From the NCBI RefSeq assembly GCF_016917755.1, contig NZ_CP070326.1, positions 992,001 through 1,056,000 on the forward strand: a DNA stretch of 64,000 nt, written 5' to 3'. Both the position numbers and the translations under genes were made by a program. The stretch is from Streptomyces noursei. GTDB taxonomy: Bacteria; Actinomycetota; Actinomycetes; Streptomycetales; Streptomycetaceae. Below the pieces are notes generated by a model. It ran no database searches, had not been told where the DNA came from, and saw only the letters and a program-made list of their open reading frames with translations. Of this stretch, positions 19,026-28,510 are shown one piece after another. Each line of letters opens with the position of its first letter. Position 1 is the first letter of the stretch.

Positions 19026-20315
19026 ATGAACCGCTTAAGATCTTCCGGCCACTGGGCCAGAGGGCTGGTCGCCCTCACCGCGACCGCTGCATCGACGCTC
19101 GCCGCCATAACTGCCGGGGCCGGCCCCGCCGCCGCGACAGGGCATCCGAAACCCGCCACAACCGCCAACCAGCCGAAGCTCGGCGACGCTTGCACCTCCG
19201 CCGACCTCGGCGCACGCCACCCGTACATCAAGACCACCGAAGTGTCCCCGACGATCACCCACTTCAAGGGCTGGTACGTCACCGAGGGCACAACCGGCAA
19301 CCAGACCGTCACCACCAGCACCCAGACGACCATCTCGGTCTCCGTCGGCCTCAACGGCAATGTCGAGGGCGGTTTCGCCGTCGAGACCCTCGGTAAGGTC
19401 GGCGCGAGCCTGGGCCTGAACGTCAAGGTCGACTACTCCTCCACCAGCACCGAGTCGAATTCGGTCACGTGGAACTTCAACCAGCCCGGCTACTACGGCG
19501 CCTACAAGGGCACCAAGAAGGTCACCGGTACGTACGGAAGCCTCAACTGCAACCGCGCCCAACAAGGCGACGGCAGTTGGGCGTTGAAGTGGACCGAGGG
19601 GTCCGGCAGCGGCAGCTTCACCACCTACACCACCCTTGAGGAGGGGGCGGTGCGCTGCCAGGACAAGGTGCCCGCAGGCAGCATCATGGCCAAGGCACAA
19701 GGGCTCCTCGACTGCGGCTCGGTCGCCGCGAAGGCCCAGCACCCGGCGGGTGCCGTGGCGCCGACGGCGAAGCAGATGCGGGACCGCCTCGTGCAGCGCC
19801 CGGCTCTCACCAGCGGCAGGTCCGCCGAACAGCCCAAGGCCACCGGGCGTAGCGCGCGCGCCGCTCTCAACTGCGAGTCCGGCGCCTACAAGATCGCTGT
19901 ACCCGGCAAGCCCCTGTCCTGGGGCGCGCCGCTCTTGGCCGCCGACGGTGTCCGCCTGCGGCCCTCGACGATCTTCAGCGCCCACCTGGACAACTGGCGC
20001 CTGTGCAACGTGACGGAGAACAACGGGGTCCTTGAGGCGTCCCTGTGGAACTGGGGCAACGGCGGGTGCGCGACCATCGCCGAGCAGAACGCGGCCACCG
20101 AACAGGCGGTCCTGCAGACGGCCCCCTGCACGGAGGACGACCTCCAGCGGTTCTACATCTACCGCGACGTACCCGGCAGCTCGAAGATCGGTGTGCAGAA
20201 CAAGTACACCGGCTCCATGATGAGCCACGACCGTTACGCGGACGGGGAGTTCATCCGCCAGTACTCCAGCGGCAGGCAGGACGGTACGGGCACGTACACC
20301 CTGATCGGAGTCTGA
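19026..20315 (+). CDS. Secreted protein with a beta-rich, possibly pore-forming region and a lectin-like C-terminus
   Basis: A 429-residue exported protein. Residues 1-42 form a signal peptide (basic start, Leu/Ala core, AGAGPAAA cleavage zone). Residues about 75-190 alternate small polar and hydrophobic residues (TVTTSTQTTISVSVGLNG, LGLNVKVDYSSTSTESNS), as in the amphipathic beta-hairpins of aerolysin-type pore formers. A linker follows. Residues about 280-429 have paired cysteines, Trp-rich strands and LDNWRLCNV, W-N-W-G-N-G-G-C, resembling a ricin-type or other carbohydrate-binding fold. AAAGG five bases before ATG 19026 supports this start over ATG 19023. Function is not established; a toxin-like or surface-binding role is inference. 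Confidence 0.7.
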   Translation: MNRLRSSGHWARGLVALTATAASTLAAITAGAGPAAATGHPKPATTANQPKLGDACTSADLGARHPYIKTTEVSPTITHFKGWYVTEGTTGNQTVTTSTQTTISVSVGLNGNVEGGFAVETLGKVGASLGLNVKVDYSSTSTESNSVTWNFNQPGYYGAYKGTKKVTGTYGSLNCNRAQQGDGSWALKWTEGSGSGSFTTYTTLEEGAVRCQDKVPAGSIMAKAQGLLDCGSVAAKAQHPAGAVAPTAKQMRDRLVQRPALTSGRSAEQPKATGRSARAALNCESGAYKIAVPGKPLSWGAPLLAADGVRLRPSTIFSAHLDNWRLCNVTENNGVLEASLWNWGNGGCATIAEQNAATEQAVLQTAPCTEDDLQRFYIYRDVPGSSKIGVQNKYTGSMMSHDRYADGEFIRQYSSGRQDGTGTYTLIGV

Positions 20316-20334
20316 CGGCCCACACCCCGTGAGC

Positions 20335-20378
20335 GGTCCCGCACGTGAACCCCCGACCTCCCGGTTTCGTGCGGGGCC
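20335..20378 (+). terminator. Probable hairpin terminator of the secreted-protein gene
   Basis: GGTCCCGCACG (20335-20345) pairs with CGTGCGGGGCC (20368-20378), one G-T pair, around a 22-base loop, 19 bases after the stop. There is no T tract, which is usual for streptomycete terminators. Confidence 0.5.
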
Positions 20379-20599
20379 CTCCGCGTCCCTACTCCGGCCC
20401 CAGTCTTGGGGGACTGGAAGCTCGACGACCCTGCATCACCTCGCGTCCCACCGACAACGCGAGCTGGGACGACTTCACCCGAACCGCTTTCGAGGGCAAC
20501 GCGGCCTGGGATCGCGTAAGCCGTCGCGCTCACCGCGCCTTGCCTATCCCCTCATCAGCGAGGTGCCCGGAGGGAAGGCGAAACGGGACGGGACACCGA

Positions 20600-20768
20600 C
20601 CAGGCGCATTGGGCGGCTCACGCATTGGGGCTCATCGCCGAGGCCCCATGCCGCCCGAGCCTGGACCCCAGCGGCAAGGGCCGGGCCCGCTGGACCATGC
20701 GCGGGAAGACTGCCCTCAATGCCTTCGACATCACCTTCGACGGCCGACTCTCCGCAGCCCGCCAGTAA
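20600..20768 (+). pseudogene. Transposase C-terminal remnant, possibly IS256-like
   Basis: A frame ending at TAA 20766-20768 contains LGLIAEAPCRPSLDPSGKGRA split by frame changes and closes with TALNAFDITFDGRL. The W-x-x-ALNxFxIxFxxRL ending is typical of mutator-type (IS256-like) transposases. No catalytic region remains. The preceding stretch 20379-20600 holds no gene I can support. Confidence 0.3.
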
Positions 20769-20775
20769 CCCCAAC

Positions 20776-21336
20776 CACTCGGGTTACACCGCTCGTTTGA
20801 CAGACCCGCGTCTCGTCGTCCCCGTCGACAGCATCAACACCGGGCCCTCGCCCAAGTACTACGGCTACACACGCGGCGTGACCTGGCTCAACGCCGTCAA
20901 CGACCAGGTCGCGGGGATCGGCGCGATGGTCGTACGCCGCGCTCCGCGCGACAGCCTCTACACCGTGGACACCCTGCTCAACCTCGACGGCGGGGTGCGC
21001 CCGGAGATGGTGGCCACCGACAGCGCCTCCTACTCCGACATGGCGTTCGGCCCGTACAAGATGCTCGGCTTCCGCTTCGCCCCGCGCTTCCGCGACCTCG
21101 CGGACCAGCGGTTCTGGCGGGCCGACCTGCCCGGCGGCGACGAGGAGCCGGATGCGGGGTACGGGCCGCTTCAGGCCGTGGCCTGCAACAAGGTCAACCT
21201 GAAGCGGAACGAAACGCACTGGCCGGGCATGCTCCGCGTCGCCGGATCGCTCATCACCAACCAGGCCCGCGCCTACGACCTGCTGCGGATGCTCGGCCGC
21301 GAGGGCCACCCCACCCCGCTCGGGGCGGCGTTCGCG
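20776..21336 (+). pseudogene. Tn3-family transposase fragment
   Basis: About 187 codons in one frame match the conserved core of Tn3-family transposases: GYTARLTDPRLVVPVDSINT, PKYYGYTRGVTWLNAV, LYTVDTLLNLDGGVRPEM, ATDSASYSDM, FRFAPRFRDLADQRFWR and SLITNQARAYDLLRMLGREG. These include part of the DDE catalytic region. The frame has no start and its family match ends at GAAFA near 21336, after which unrelated sequence begins. It is a dead piece of a roughly 1000-residue transposase. No Tn3-type terminal repeats were found. Confidence 0.8.
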
Positions 21337-21630
21337 CGGCCCGGCGACCGGTCGGGCCGCTACCCGGTCGTCCTGCTGCTGTGGACGATGCGCGACGCAG
21401 GCGGGCCGGACCCACAGGATGCATTCGCGCTCGTCTCGTCCCAGCGCGACTGTCCCGAGCCATGGGCGCGGGCCGCCGCCCACGACGTGTCGGGGTTCGG
21501 GCACCTCGGCCAGCGGGCACCCGCGGCGGCAGAGGACGCCTTCGGCCAGGCACCGGAGGGATTCCGTTCGCTCGGTGACCGCTGGGGCATCGCGCTGGCC
21601 CTGGACACGCTGGCCGGCGTGGCCGTCGCG
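21337..21630 (+). pseudogene. Fragment of a TPR-type transcriptional regulator
   Basis: Directly joined to the Tn3 fragment, in the same frame, is a stretch with AAEDAFGQAPEGFRSLGDRWGIALALDTLAGVAV. The LGDRWGIALAL...LAGVA repeat is characteristic of TPR repeats in streptomycete LuxR/AfsR-type regulators. Neither end of such a gene is present. The junction suggests deletion or transposition damage. Confidence 0.4.
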
Positions 21631-21633
21631 CGG

Positions 21634-24600
21634 TCAGTCGGTGCCGGCCGTGCGGGGGCCGGGTCTGCGTGCCTTCGCGAGCAGCGCGCGGCAGTGGTCC
21701 CGCAGCAGATCGGAGGGGACCGCGCCGAGCGAGACGTCCCGGACGACCCGGCGCAGCTCCTCGACCGGGGAGCCAGCCAGCACCTGGAGCGCCTCGAACT
21801 TGTTCCGCATCGGCACCTCGGGATCGGACACGAAGTCCCGGGCCGCGGCTGCCGCCGGTGCGTGCTGCAGCTGGGCCAGGGTGATCAGCGCCCTGGTCTG
21901 GAGGTAGCGGTTGGGTTCCCTGGCCAGCCGTCCGAGCAGGTCCAGCACGTCCGCGCCGCCCAGGTGTTGCAACACCTCGACCGCGCCGGCGCGGACCATC
22001 GTCGGCACGCGCCAGGAGGCGGCGATCGCCCGGTGGGCGCCACTCGTCTCCGGCAGCAGGCGGCCCCGGGTCAGCGCCAGCGCGCGGATCCGGACCGCTG
22101 TCACCTGGCGGGCGTCAGCCGCCACGTCGGGCAGCACCTGCCTGGTGCGCTCCGGGTGCGCCCGGCACAGCACCTCCAGTGCCCGGACGCGCGAATCCGC
22201 GTCGACTGACGCGTCCGTCAGCAGCTTCTCCAGTGCCCGGCACCCGTCCTCCGGGGCGATCCTGCCCAGCGCGCCGGCGGCGCGGATCCGCGCCGCCGGA
22301 CCGAACGCCGACCGGGTGAGCCGCTCCAGGCAGCGGCGTGCCCGGCCGTCGCCGAGGTCCGCCAGGAGCGTGCCGGCCCGCACCCGCATCTCCTCCAGCA
22401 GCTCCGGGTTGTCCAGCACGGACAGCAGGGCGTCGGCGGCCTTGCGGGTGCGGAACTGGTCGAGGCGCTCGGCGGCCTGGATCTGCGATGCCCAGGGCGC
22501 CGAAGGGTGCAGCGCGATGACGGTGAGCAGGTACAGCGCCCGCGAGTCTTGTACGCCGTCCAGCGCCTCGGCGGCCTGCAGGCGTAGACCGATCCCGGCC
22601 GCGGGGTCGCCGGCCAGACCGTACAAGACCTCCTGGCCGCGCGGGTCGGAGAGGGAGAGCAGAGCCCGGCCCGCCTGGAGCCGCTCCGGTCCGGTCAGCC
22701 GCTCCGTCGCCGCGATCGCGGCCAGCGCGTCGGCCGCTCTGGGGTCGCCGTGCCGGGCCAGCGCCTCGGCCGCCCGCAGGATCAGCGCTGGCTCGTCGGA
22801 CGGCCCGGTCAGCAGGTCGGCCAGGGTGTCCACGACGCGGGGGTCCCGGAGCCGGGAGAGTCCGTCGGCGGCCGACAACCGCAGGAGGCGGTCCTCCGAA
22901 GGGTCCTGGGCAATCCGGGCCAGGCACTCGACGGAGTCCTTCCCGCCCAGCCATTCCAGGGCCTCCAGCGCCCGGCTACGGGAGGACACCGGGCGCTCCC
23001 GGTCCCCGGCGGCCTCGCGCAGGTACCGGAAGGCGAAGTGCGGGTGGAGCCGGGAGAGCGCTTCCACCGCGGCGGACCGGACATGGGGGAGGGTTGGGCC
23101 GTCGGCTGCGATGCCGAGCAGGATGGCCACGGCGCTGTCGGGCGCGGTCCGGTCCAGGGACTCCGCGGCGCGCAGCCGGTCCACCCACCAGGTCTCGGAG
23201 GACCGGGCGAGGTCCGCCAGCGCCCGCGCGCCGCGCTCGTCACCGAGCCGGCCCAGGATCTCGGCGGCCCTGATCCTGCGCCCCGCGTCTGTTTCCTGGT
23301 CGCCGGCGACGGAGACCGGCAGCTCATGGGCGTCCGCGGCGCCGAGGTCCGCGAGCATCTCCGCGGCGTGCAGCCGGGTTCCCAGGTCGTGCGTGGGGAG
23401 CGCCGCGAACGAGGATATCTCCGCGGTGCCTCGGGCGTCCCCGAGGTCCACCAGCGCCCGGGCGGCCCGCAGCCGGTCGAACGGGTCGCGCCGCTCGTCG
23501 CGAACCACCGCGAACAATTCCCGCCTGGCCGCCCGCAGCGCCCGCCGGGGAAGGGCGGCGCCCTCGCTGCTCAGCCGGGCGACGTACTGGGCGCCGTGCA
23601 GCTCCCTGGCCCAGTGCGCGAGCAGCCGCGCGAACCCCGGACGGCCGGACCAGGAGGAGACGAGGAAGTCGACGTAGGGACTCTCGACGGCGGCCAGCGG
23701 GGCCACCCGGCGCCTGCGCGGCCAACCGCCGACGATCGAGCGGTAGGCGTTCCGGTTCCGCTCGGGGTCCCCGACCGTGGCCTGCGCCGCGAGGTGTTCG
23801 AGCAGCGTCTGGTGGACGAACTCCAGACTGCCGCCCCGCCGGACGACCAGCCCGCCGCGCAGCAGTACCTCCTCGCACAGCGCGCTCCACCGCTCACGAC
23901 GGAGCGAGGCGGGCCGCAGGTGGCCCGTCCACCGTTCGATCAACTGCCGCTCGGGGGTGATGTCTCCGCGGTACTTGGCCAGCGCCAGCTCCCGCAGGAC
24001 GTGATCCGTCAGGGCGCCGAGTCCTTCCGCCGCGCGGGCCCCCTCGGCGCCGTGGCGGTCCAACACGGCGTGCGCCTGCTCCAGCACGTTGGCCCGCTCG
24101 TCGTACTGCTTGGCGCGGAGCAGGTCCATGAAGCGCGTGTACAGCGCCCAGCGGCCCCGGGGCAGCGGCTCCTGGGCGGAGTCGGCGTGCAACTGGCAGA
24201 GCATGGTCGCCATCAGCGGCACCGTCGCCAGGTGCCGCACGCTGGGGATCCTGACATGATCCAGGAAGGCGGTGGTCCTCGCCTCTGGCTCCGGCAGGCC
24301 CAGGGCGGTGAACCAGGCGCGGGCGAACCCGGGCAGCTGCTGAAGGTCGAAGGGCAGCAACGAGCAGCAGCGGAACCGAGGTTCCGGTATGTCCCGGACG
24401 TCGAGGGTGGGCCTGGTCGCCAGGACGAACCGGAACTGGTGCGCGTACGCGTCCTGTTCCCGGATCGAGGCGAGCTTGCCCAGGACGCGCTGCTGCCCCT
24501 CCGGGCTCATCACCTCGTCCAGGCCGTCCACCAGCAGCAGCCAGCGCACGCCCGGCGCCGGGGGAGCGGCGAAGAGGTCCTCGCGGAGAGGTCTGACCAG

Positions 24601-25713
24601 CCCGGCGCCGCTCAGCTCCCGGGAGACGGCGTCGTGCAGGAGGCTCGCGAAGGGCCGGTCGCCGACCAGGTCCGCGGCCCTGACCAGGACGGGGACCGAG
24701 TGGTAGAAGTGCTCCTCGGTCCACCTGCGGGCGACGGTGGTGATCCAGGACCGCAGCAGACTGGACTTCCCGAAGCCCGGTCCGCCGAAGACGATCACGT
24801 CGTCTGGGTGGTCCAGGAGCCCGTCGGCGGGGGTCCGCGCCTCGTCGTCCGGCACCGGGGCGAGGCCCCGGTACGCCGTCGCGTGCTGGTGGACGTAGAC
24901 CGTGGACAGCGGCGGCGGCACCGTGCCGGGGACCACGCCTGGGTACGGGTGCTCCCGGGCGGCTCGCGCGGAGATGTCCAGGAACTCGCGCAGCCGCGGT
25001 CCGAGGAAGGGCCAGCCGCCCGCCTCGATCTGCGCGTCCGACAGCGTGCCCAGCCAGGTCCGGCAGTCGGTACTCCACCGGCTGTCGCACCAGCCGGGAT
25101 CGAGCCGGGCGGTCAACTCACGCGCCCCGACCATGTGCGAACTGCCGGTCCGGTCGGCGGTGGTGAGCATGCCGGCCACGCACCCCGTCCGGCGGTTGAG
25201 GACGGGGCTACCGCTAAACCCTGCGGTCACCACCGTGCCGCGCAGCCGGTGCAGGCTGTTCGGCCGCTCGAAGGCACGGGCGGACGTGCCCTCGTAGGTG
25301 AAGGTCGCAGACTGCCCGGCGCGGAACATGCCGGACGGGTGCCCATGGGTCCACAGCACGTCCCCGACGGCCAGCCGGTCCGACAGCGGCAGGGCGGCGG
25401 GGCTCTCCCGCCGGTCGGCGTCGGTGACCTGAAGGAATGCCAGGTCGAGCCCATCCCCCGGGGTCAGGAAGTACCGCTCCGGACGCGCCTGGAGTTCCAG
25501 GACCAGCGAGCGCGAGGCGATGCGGCCGACGATCCTGCGCGGTAACTCCGCCGCCGAGGCGGCCACCACGTGGGCGCACGTGGCCACCACGCCGGGCGCC
25601 ACGAAGAAGCCGGTGCCCACGGCGAGAGGTTCGCCGTCGGGCGAGGGCACTTCGAGCGCGACGACGGAGTCCAGCAGCGCCGACTCCTGCCTCCCCGGGG
25701 GAAGGCCCGTCAC
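21634..25713 (-). CDS. Trypsin-like protease - NACHT NTPase - HEAT-repeat protein
   Basis: A 1359-residue multidomain protein. Residues 10-200 are a trypsin-fold protease with the full triad: His48 (VVATCAHVVA), Asp90 (GDGLDLAFLQV) and Ser167 (TAGFSGSPVLN). A linker with PLSTVYVHQ leads to a NACHT-type STAND NTPase: Walker A GGPGFGKSS at 310-318 and Walker B LLLVDGLDEV at 393-402. From about 690 to the end runs a long array of HEAT-like alpha-helical repeats (RIRAAEILGRLGDERGA and many similar). The GTG start at 25713 overlaps the stop of the trypco1 gene as GTGA; ATG 25731 is an alternative. This architecture belongs to the NTP-dependent conflict systems described in multicellular bacteria. 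A sensor-switch-protease mechanism is expected but inferred. Confidence 0.88.
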   Translation of the reverse strand: MTGLPPGRQESALLDSVVALEVPSPDGEPLAVGTGFFVAPGVVATCAHVVAASAAELPRRIVGRIASRSLVLELQARPERYFLTPGDGLDLAFLQVTDADRRESPAALPLSDRLAVGDVLWTHGHPSGMFRAGQSATFTYEGTSARAFERPNSLHRLRGTVVTAGFSGSPVLNRRTGCVAGMLTTADRTGSSHMVGARELTARLDPGWCDSRWSTDCRTWLGTLSDAQIEAGGWPFLGPRLREFLDISARAAREHPYPGVVPGTVPPPLSTVYVHQHATAYRGLAPVPDDEARTPADGLLDHPDDVIVFGGPGFGKSSLLRSWITTVARRWTEEHFYHSVPVLVRAADLVGDRPFASLLHDAVSRELSGAGLVRPLREDLFAAPPAPGVRWLLLVDGLDEVMSPEGQQRVLGKLASIREQDAYAHQFRFVLATRPTLDVRDIPEPRFRCCSLLPFDLQQLPGFARAWFTALGLPEPEARTTAFLDHVRIPSVRHLATVPLMATMLCQLHADSAQEPLPRGRWALYTRFMDLLRAKQYDERANVLEQAHAVLDRHGAEGARAAEGLGALTDHVLRELALAKYRGDITPERQLIERWTGHLRPASLRRERWSALCEEVLLRGGLVVRRGGSLEFVHQTLLEHLAAQATVGDPERNRNAYRSIVGGWPRRRRVAPLAAVESPYVDFLVSSWSGRPGFARLLAHWARELHGAQYVARLSSEGAALPRRALRAARRELFAVVRDERRDPFDRLRAARALVDLGDARGTAEISSFAALPTHDLGTRLHAAEMLADLGAADAHELPVSVAGDQETDAGRRIRAAEILGRLGDERGARALADLARSSETWWVDRLRAAESLDRTAPDSAVAILLGIAADGPTLPHVRSAAVEALSRLHPHFAFRYLREAAGDRERPVSSRSRALEALEWLGGKDSVECLARIAQDPSEDRLLRLSAADGLSRLRDPRVVDTLADLLTGPSDEPALILRAAEALARHGDPRAADALAAIAATERLTGPERLQAGRALLSLSDPRGQEVLYGLAGDPAAGIGLRLQAAEALDGVQDSRALYLLTVIALHPSAPWASQIQAAERLDQFRTRKAADALLSVLDNPELLEEMRVRAGTLLADLGDGRARRCLERLTRSAFGPAARIRAAGALGRIAPEDGCRALEKLLTDASVDADSRVRALEVLCRAHPERTRQVLPDVAADARQVTAVRIRALALTRGRLLPETSGAHRAIAASWRVPTMVRAGAVEVLQHLGGADVLDLLGRLAREPNRYLQTRALITLAQLQHAPAAAAARDFVSDPEVPMRNKFEALQVLAGSPVEELRRVVRDVSLGAVPSDLLRDHCRALLAKARRPGPRTAGTD

Positions 25714-26051
25714 GCCGAGGTGCTGTCCCATTCGAGCGTGACCTTGAACGCCGACTTGGCGCTCGCCTTGCCGATGGCGGCCACCAGAGACCCCGACTCC
25801 AGGGCGATGTCGCAGCCGAACTCCAGCGTCACTTTGCTCGCCGTGCTCTGCCGGGCCTGCTCGCCCACAGCCCGTGCCACCGCGTTCAGCCCGGATATGA
25901 CCTGGTCGAGGCCGGGACGACGGGCGCCGATCTCGGTCTCCTCGCCGTCCACCGCGGCCTCGGCGGAGCCCGCGAACACCTGGATGCGCACCCCGTCCTG
26001 GGTCACCGGGACCATCACGGTCTCCCCCACGGTGCGGTCGTGCTCTGTCAT
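25710..26051 (-). CDS. Trypco1-domain protein, partner of the protease-NACHT gene
   Basis: A 113-residue protein from ATG 26051 with GGAGGGG seven bases upstream. It starts with a beta-rich segment (ETVMVPVTQDGVRIQVFAG), has a central helix (LDQVISGLNAVARAVG), and closes with VTLEFGCDIALESGSLVAAI and SAKSAFKVTLEW. The VEFG-x4-ESG...KxxAxxxFxVTLxW ending is the hallmark of the trypsin-co-occurring domain 1 (trypco1), small proteins encoded beside trypsin-fused STAND NTPases. The stop overlaps the start of the downstream gene, so the two are coupled. It may be the adaptor, inhibitor or substrate of the protease; which is unknown. Confidence 0.8.
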   Translation of the reverse strand: MTEHDRTVGETVMVPVTQDGVRIQVFAGSAEAAVDGEETEIGARRPGLDQVISGLNAVARAVGEQARQSTASKVTLEFGCDIALESGSLVAAIGKASAKSAFKVTLEWDSTSA

Positions 26052-26184
26052 CGTGCGTCCCCTCCAGGCTCGGCCTGAACGTCTGTGACGAGCCCGGAGC
26101 GGGCCGTAACGACATCGTGGCACAGCCCACTGACAGCGCGTGGCCGCCGGAGATAACCCCCCTGCGCGCGGCCGGACTCGGCGG

Positions 26185-26484
26185 TCAGGCGAGCGCGCTG
26201 CCCCGCCTTCCACTTCTTCCAGGAGAGGGTCCAGCCGTGTTGAGCCCGTTGGCCGAGTCGACGGTCTTGTCGCCCGAGGTCTTCACGATCACCACGTCCC
26301 CGAGGAGCGAACCGTCGTAGAACTCCTATCCGTCCGTCTCCTCGTCCTTCCCGCCCTTGGTGTCGTGCAGGCAGATGCAGCCGTGGGTGCCGTTGCGGTG
26401 GCCGAAGGTGGAGGCGGCGGTTCAGTAGTTGCCGTGGATGACGGTGCCGGAGGTGGTCGGCCGCTGGGCGTGCAGCACGTCCGC
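26185..26484 (-). pseudogene. L,D-transpeptidase (YkuD) C-terminal remnant
   Basis: The minus-strand frame reads TTSGTVIHGNY, an amber/opal-type stop, TAASTFGHRNGTHGCICLHDT with the catalytic HGC motif, GGKDEETDG, another stop, EFYDGSLLGDVVIVKTSGD and VDSANGLN, followed by a frameshifted tail to TGA at 26185-26187. This is the end of a typical actinobacterial L,D-transpeptidase that forms 3-3 peptidoglycan cross-links. Two in-frame stops and a frameshift mark it as dead. The upstream part is missing. Confidence 0.75.
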
Positions 26485-27016
26485 TCTACGTCAGGCTGCT
26501 CCTGGACGGCACTGCCGGAACCTGGACATCGAGAGGTTCCTCATGTCACCTGCCGCTTCCCCGACCACGTCCCGCCCAAGCACCACAACCGGCCATGAGG
26601 CCGTCTCCCGGAAGCAGGACATCATCCCAACCGTCACCACCACCGACACATGGCGCGAGGCAACCCGGCCAAACAGCAGTGTGCACAGCTTCTCCGGTGC
26701 GCTCTCCCCGCCTTCGTGTTCACGAAGGCGGGGAGCGGTCCGCACTCACATGAAGATCGCTCACCACCCCTGGCCGCCGCACCCTGCACACCGACTACCA
26801 AACAGGGAAAGGTTGTTCGCGGGACCGATCACGTGCCGGCCGGGACCGCATCACGAAAGTGGATCAGGGACGTGAAGCGATCACTCGCTGTGGGACGTGG
26901 TGATCTGACGAACAGCCAGTACTCTTCGTGCAACTTGCCGCCAAGTCCCATGCAAAGGGCCTGATCACATGACAGTTCCGGCTGGGTGGGTGACGCGTGG
27001 CAGGTCCGTCCGGCGC
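26485..27016. other. Gene-free stretch with one strong hairpin
   Basis: Apart from the hairpin at 26704-26735, no coding region or motif could be supported. Open frames on both strands lack ribosome sites and recognisable content. It marks the boundary between the accessory segment and the stress island. Confidence 0.4.
26704..26735. terminator. Thirteen-pair GC-rich hairpin, probable bidirectional terminator
   Basis: CTCCCCGCCTTCG (26704-26716) pairs perfectly with CGAAGGCGGGGAG (26723-26735) around a six-base loop. It stands alone in a non-coding stretch, downstream of the beta-CASP gene on the minus strand. No T run follows on either side. Confidence 0.6.
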
Positions 27017-28453
27017 TCAGCGCACCAGGACGTTCTCTCCCGAGCGCGGCAGGACCGCGTGCCAGCCCAGTTCCCGCACGATCCGGTCCCGTAGGGCCGT
27101 GGAGGCGTCCGGCTCGCCGTGCACCAGATACGTGCTGTGCGGAGGCGGGGCGGCACGCAGCCAGTCCACGATCTGCGTCGCGTCCGCGTGGGCCGAGAAG
27201 TGCGGAACGTTCGCCACCTCGGCGCGCACGGGGACGTACTCGCCGAACATCTTGAGTGCGCCGGCCCCGTCCACCAGGTCGCGGGCGCGGGTGCCGACCG
27301 CCGCGAAGCCCACGATGACCACGGCGTTGCGCGGGTCGGGCAGGCGCCGCCGCAGGTGGTGCAGAACGCGTCCGCCGGTCGCCATGCCCGCCGACGAGAC
27401 GATGACCGCCGGGCCCTGCGTGTGGTTGATGTCGATCGACTCCTGAACGGAGCGGGCGGCGGTGAACGGGTCGGGGCTCAGCGCGGCCGTCCCTGCGGAG
27501 GTGATCTCGGGTAGCAGTTCGGTGGCGCGGGAGTGGATGGCGTCCCGGTACACGTCCAGGGCCTTCAGGGCCATGGGGCTGTCGACGTACACCGGGACCT
27601 TCTTGGGTAGTGCGCCCTCGGCTCGCAGGGCGGCCAGCTCGTTCAGAACGACCTCCGTGCGGTCCAGGGCGAAGGCGGGAATGACCACGATTCCTCCGCG
27701 TCGCAGCGTGCGGGCCAGCACGTGGGCGAACCGTGCCCGACCGGCCTTGTCGTCGTGCCGGCGATTGCCGTAAGTCGACTCCACCAGCAACACGTCCGCG
27801 CCCGAGAACGGCTCGGCCGGGCGCAGCAGGGGATGTCCGGGGCGGCCGAGGTCGCCGCTCACCGCGAGGGTGTGTCCGTCTTCCAGAGTGAGGTGGGCCC
27901 ACGTCGAGCCGAGGATGTGTCCGGCGCGTCGCAGGGTCAGCGTGGTCCCGGTGGTGACGTCGATGGCGGTGTCCACGGGTACCGGATCGAAATACTGCAG
28001 GGTGCGGTCGACGTCGGCGTCGTCGTAGAGCGGTTCGGCGACCCGGTGTTTGGACCAGCCGTGGGTGTTGGCGTGCGCCGCCGCCTCCATCTGCAGACGA
28101 GCGCTGTCACGCAGCACGATCCCGGCCAGTCGCGCGGTGTACGTGCTGGCGAGGATCGGCCCCCGGAAGCCCTGGCGGACGAGGCGGGGCAGATAGCCGC
28201 AGTGGTCCAGGTGCGCGTGGGTGACGACGACGGCCTCGATGTCGGAGGCGTCACGGGGAAGACTCCGCCAGTTGCGGCGGCGCAGCTCGCCGAGACCTTG
28301 GAAGAGCCCGCAGTCGACGAGGATCCGTGCGTGGCCGCTCTCGACGAGGAACTTGCTGCCCGTCACGGTGCCGACGCCGCCCATGAAGGTCAGCAGTGCC
28401 GGCCTCTGCCGGGGCGCCGCGGGGACCGTGGACGGATCAGGTTCGGTGGACAT
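27017..28453 (-). CDS. Beta-CASP metallo-beta-lactamase-fold ribonuclease
   Basis: A 478-residue protein of the MBL/beta-CASP family acting on RNA. Zinc-binding motifs are visible: THAHLDHCG (HxHxDH), GHILGS, the SGDLGR aspartate, STYGNR, then beta-CASP motifs including PAFALDR and SSAGMATGG, and a C-terminal FSAHAD histidine with LVHGE, the RMMBL tail. These enzymes cut or trim RNA like CPSF-73 and its bacterial relatives; it is distinct from the shorter RNase J pattern. It closes an apparent minus-strand operon after the slipin and a USP gene (57-base gap). GGGAGG lies upstream of ATG 28453. The RNA target is unknown. Confidence 0.88.
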   Translation of the reverse strand: MSTEPDPSTVPAAPRQRPALLTFMGGVGTVTGSKFLVESGHARILVDCGLFQGLGELRRRNWRSLPRDASDIEAVVVTHAHLDHCGYLPRLVRQGFRGPILASTYTARLAGIVLRDSARLQMEAAAHANTHGWSKHRVAEPLYDDADVDRTLQYFDPVPVDTAIDVTTGTTLTLRRAGHILGSTWAHLTLEDGHTLAVSGDLGRPGHPLLRPAEPFSGADVLLVESTYGNRRHDDKAGRARFAHVLARTLRRGGIVVIPAFALDRTEVVLNELAALRAEGALPKKVPVYVDSPMALKALDVYRDAIHSRATELLPEITSAGTAALSPDPFTAARSVQESIDINHTQGPAVIVSSAGMATGGRVLHHLRRRLPDPRNAVVIVGFAAVGTRARDLVDGAGALKMFGEYVPVRAEVANVPHFSAHADATQIVDWLRAAPPPHSTYLVHGEPDASTALRDRIVRELGWHAVLPRSGENVLVR

Positions 28454-28510
28454 GGGGTTTCCGCCTCCCGGTCGTGCATCGGCGCGTACTTTCCACGCCC
28501 TGTGAAGGCT

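Noticed and set aside
22750..25545. 931-residue plus-strand open frame
   Set aside because: Antisense of the protease-NACHT-HEAT gene, which has clear catalytic motifs on the other strand.
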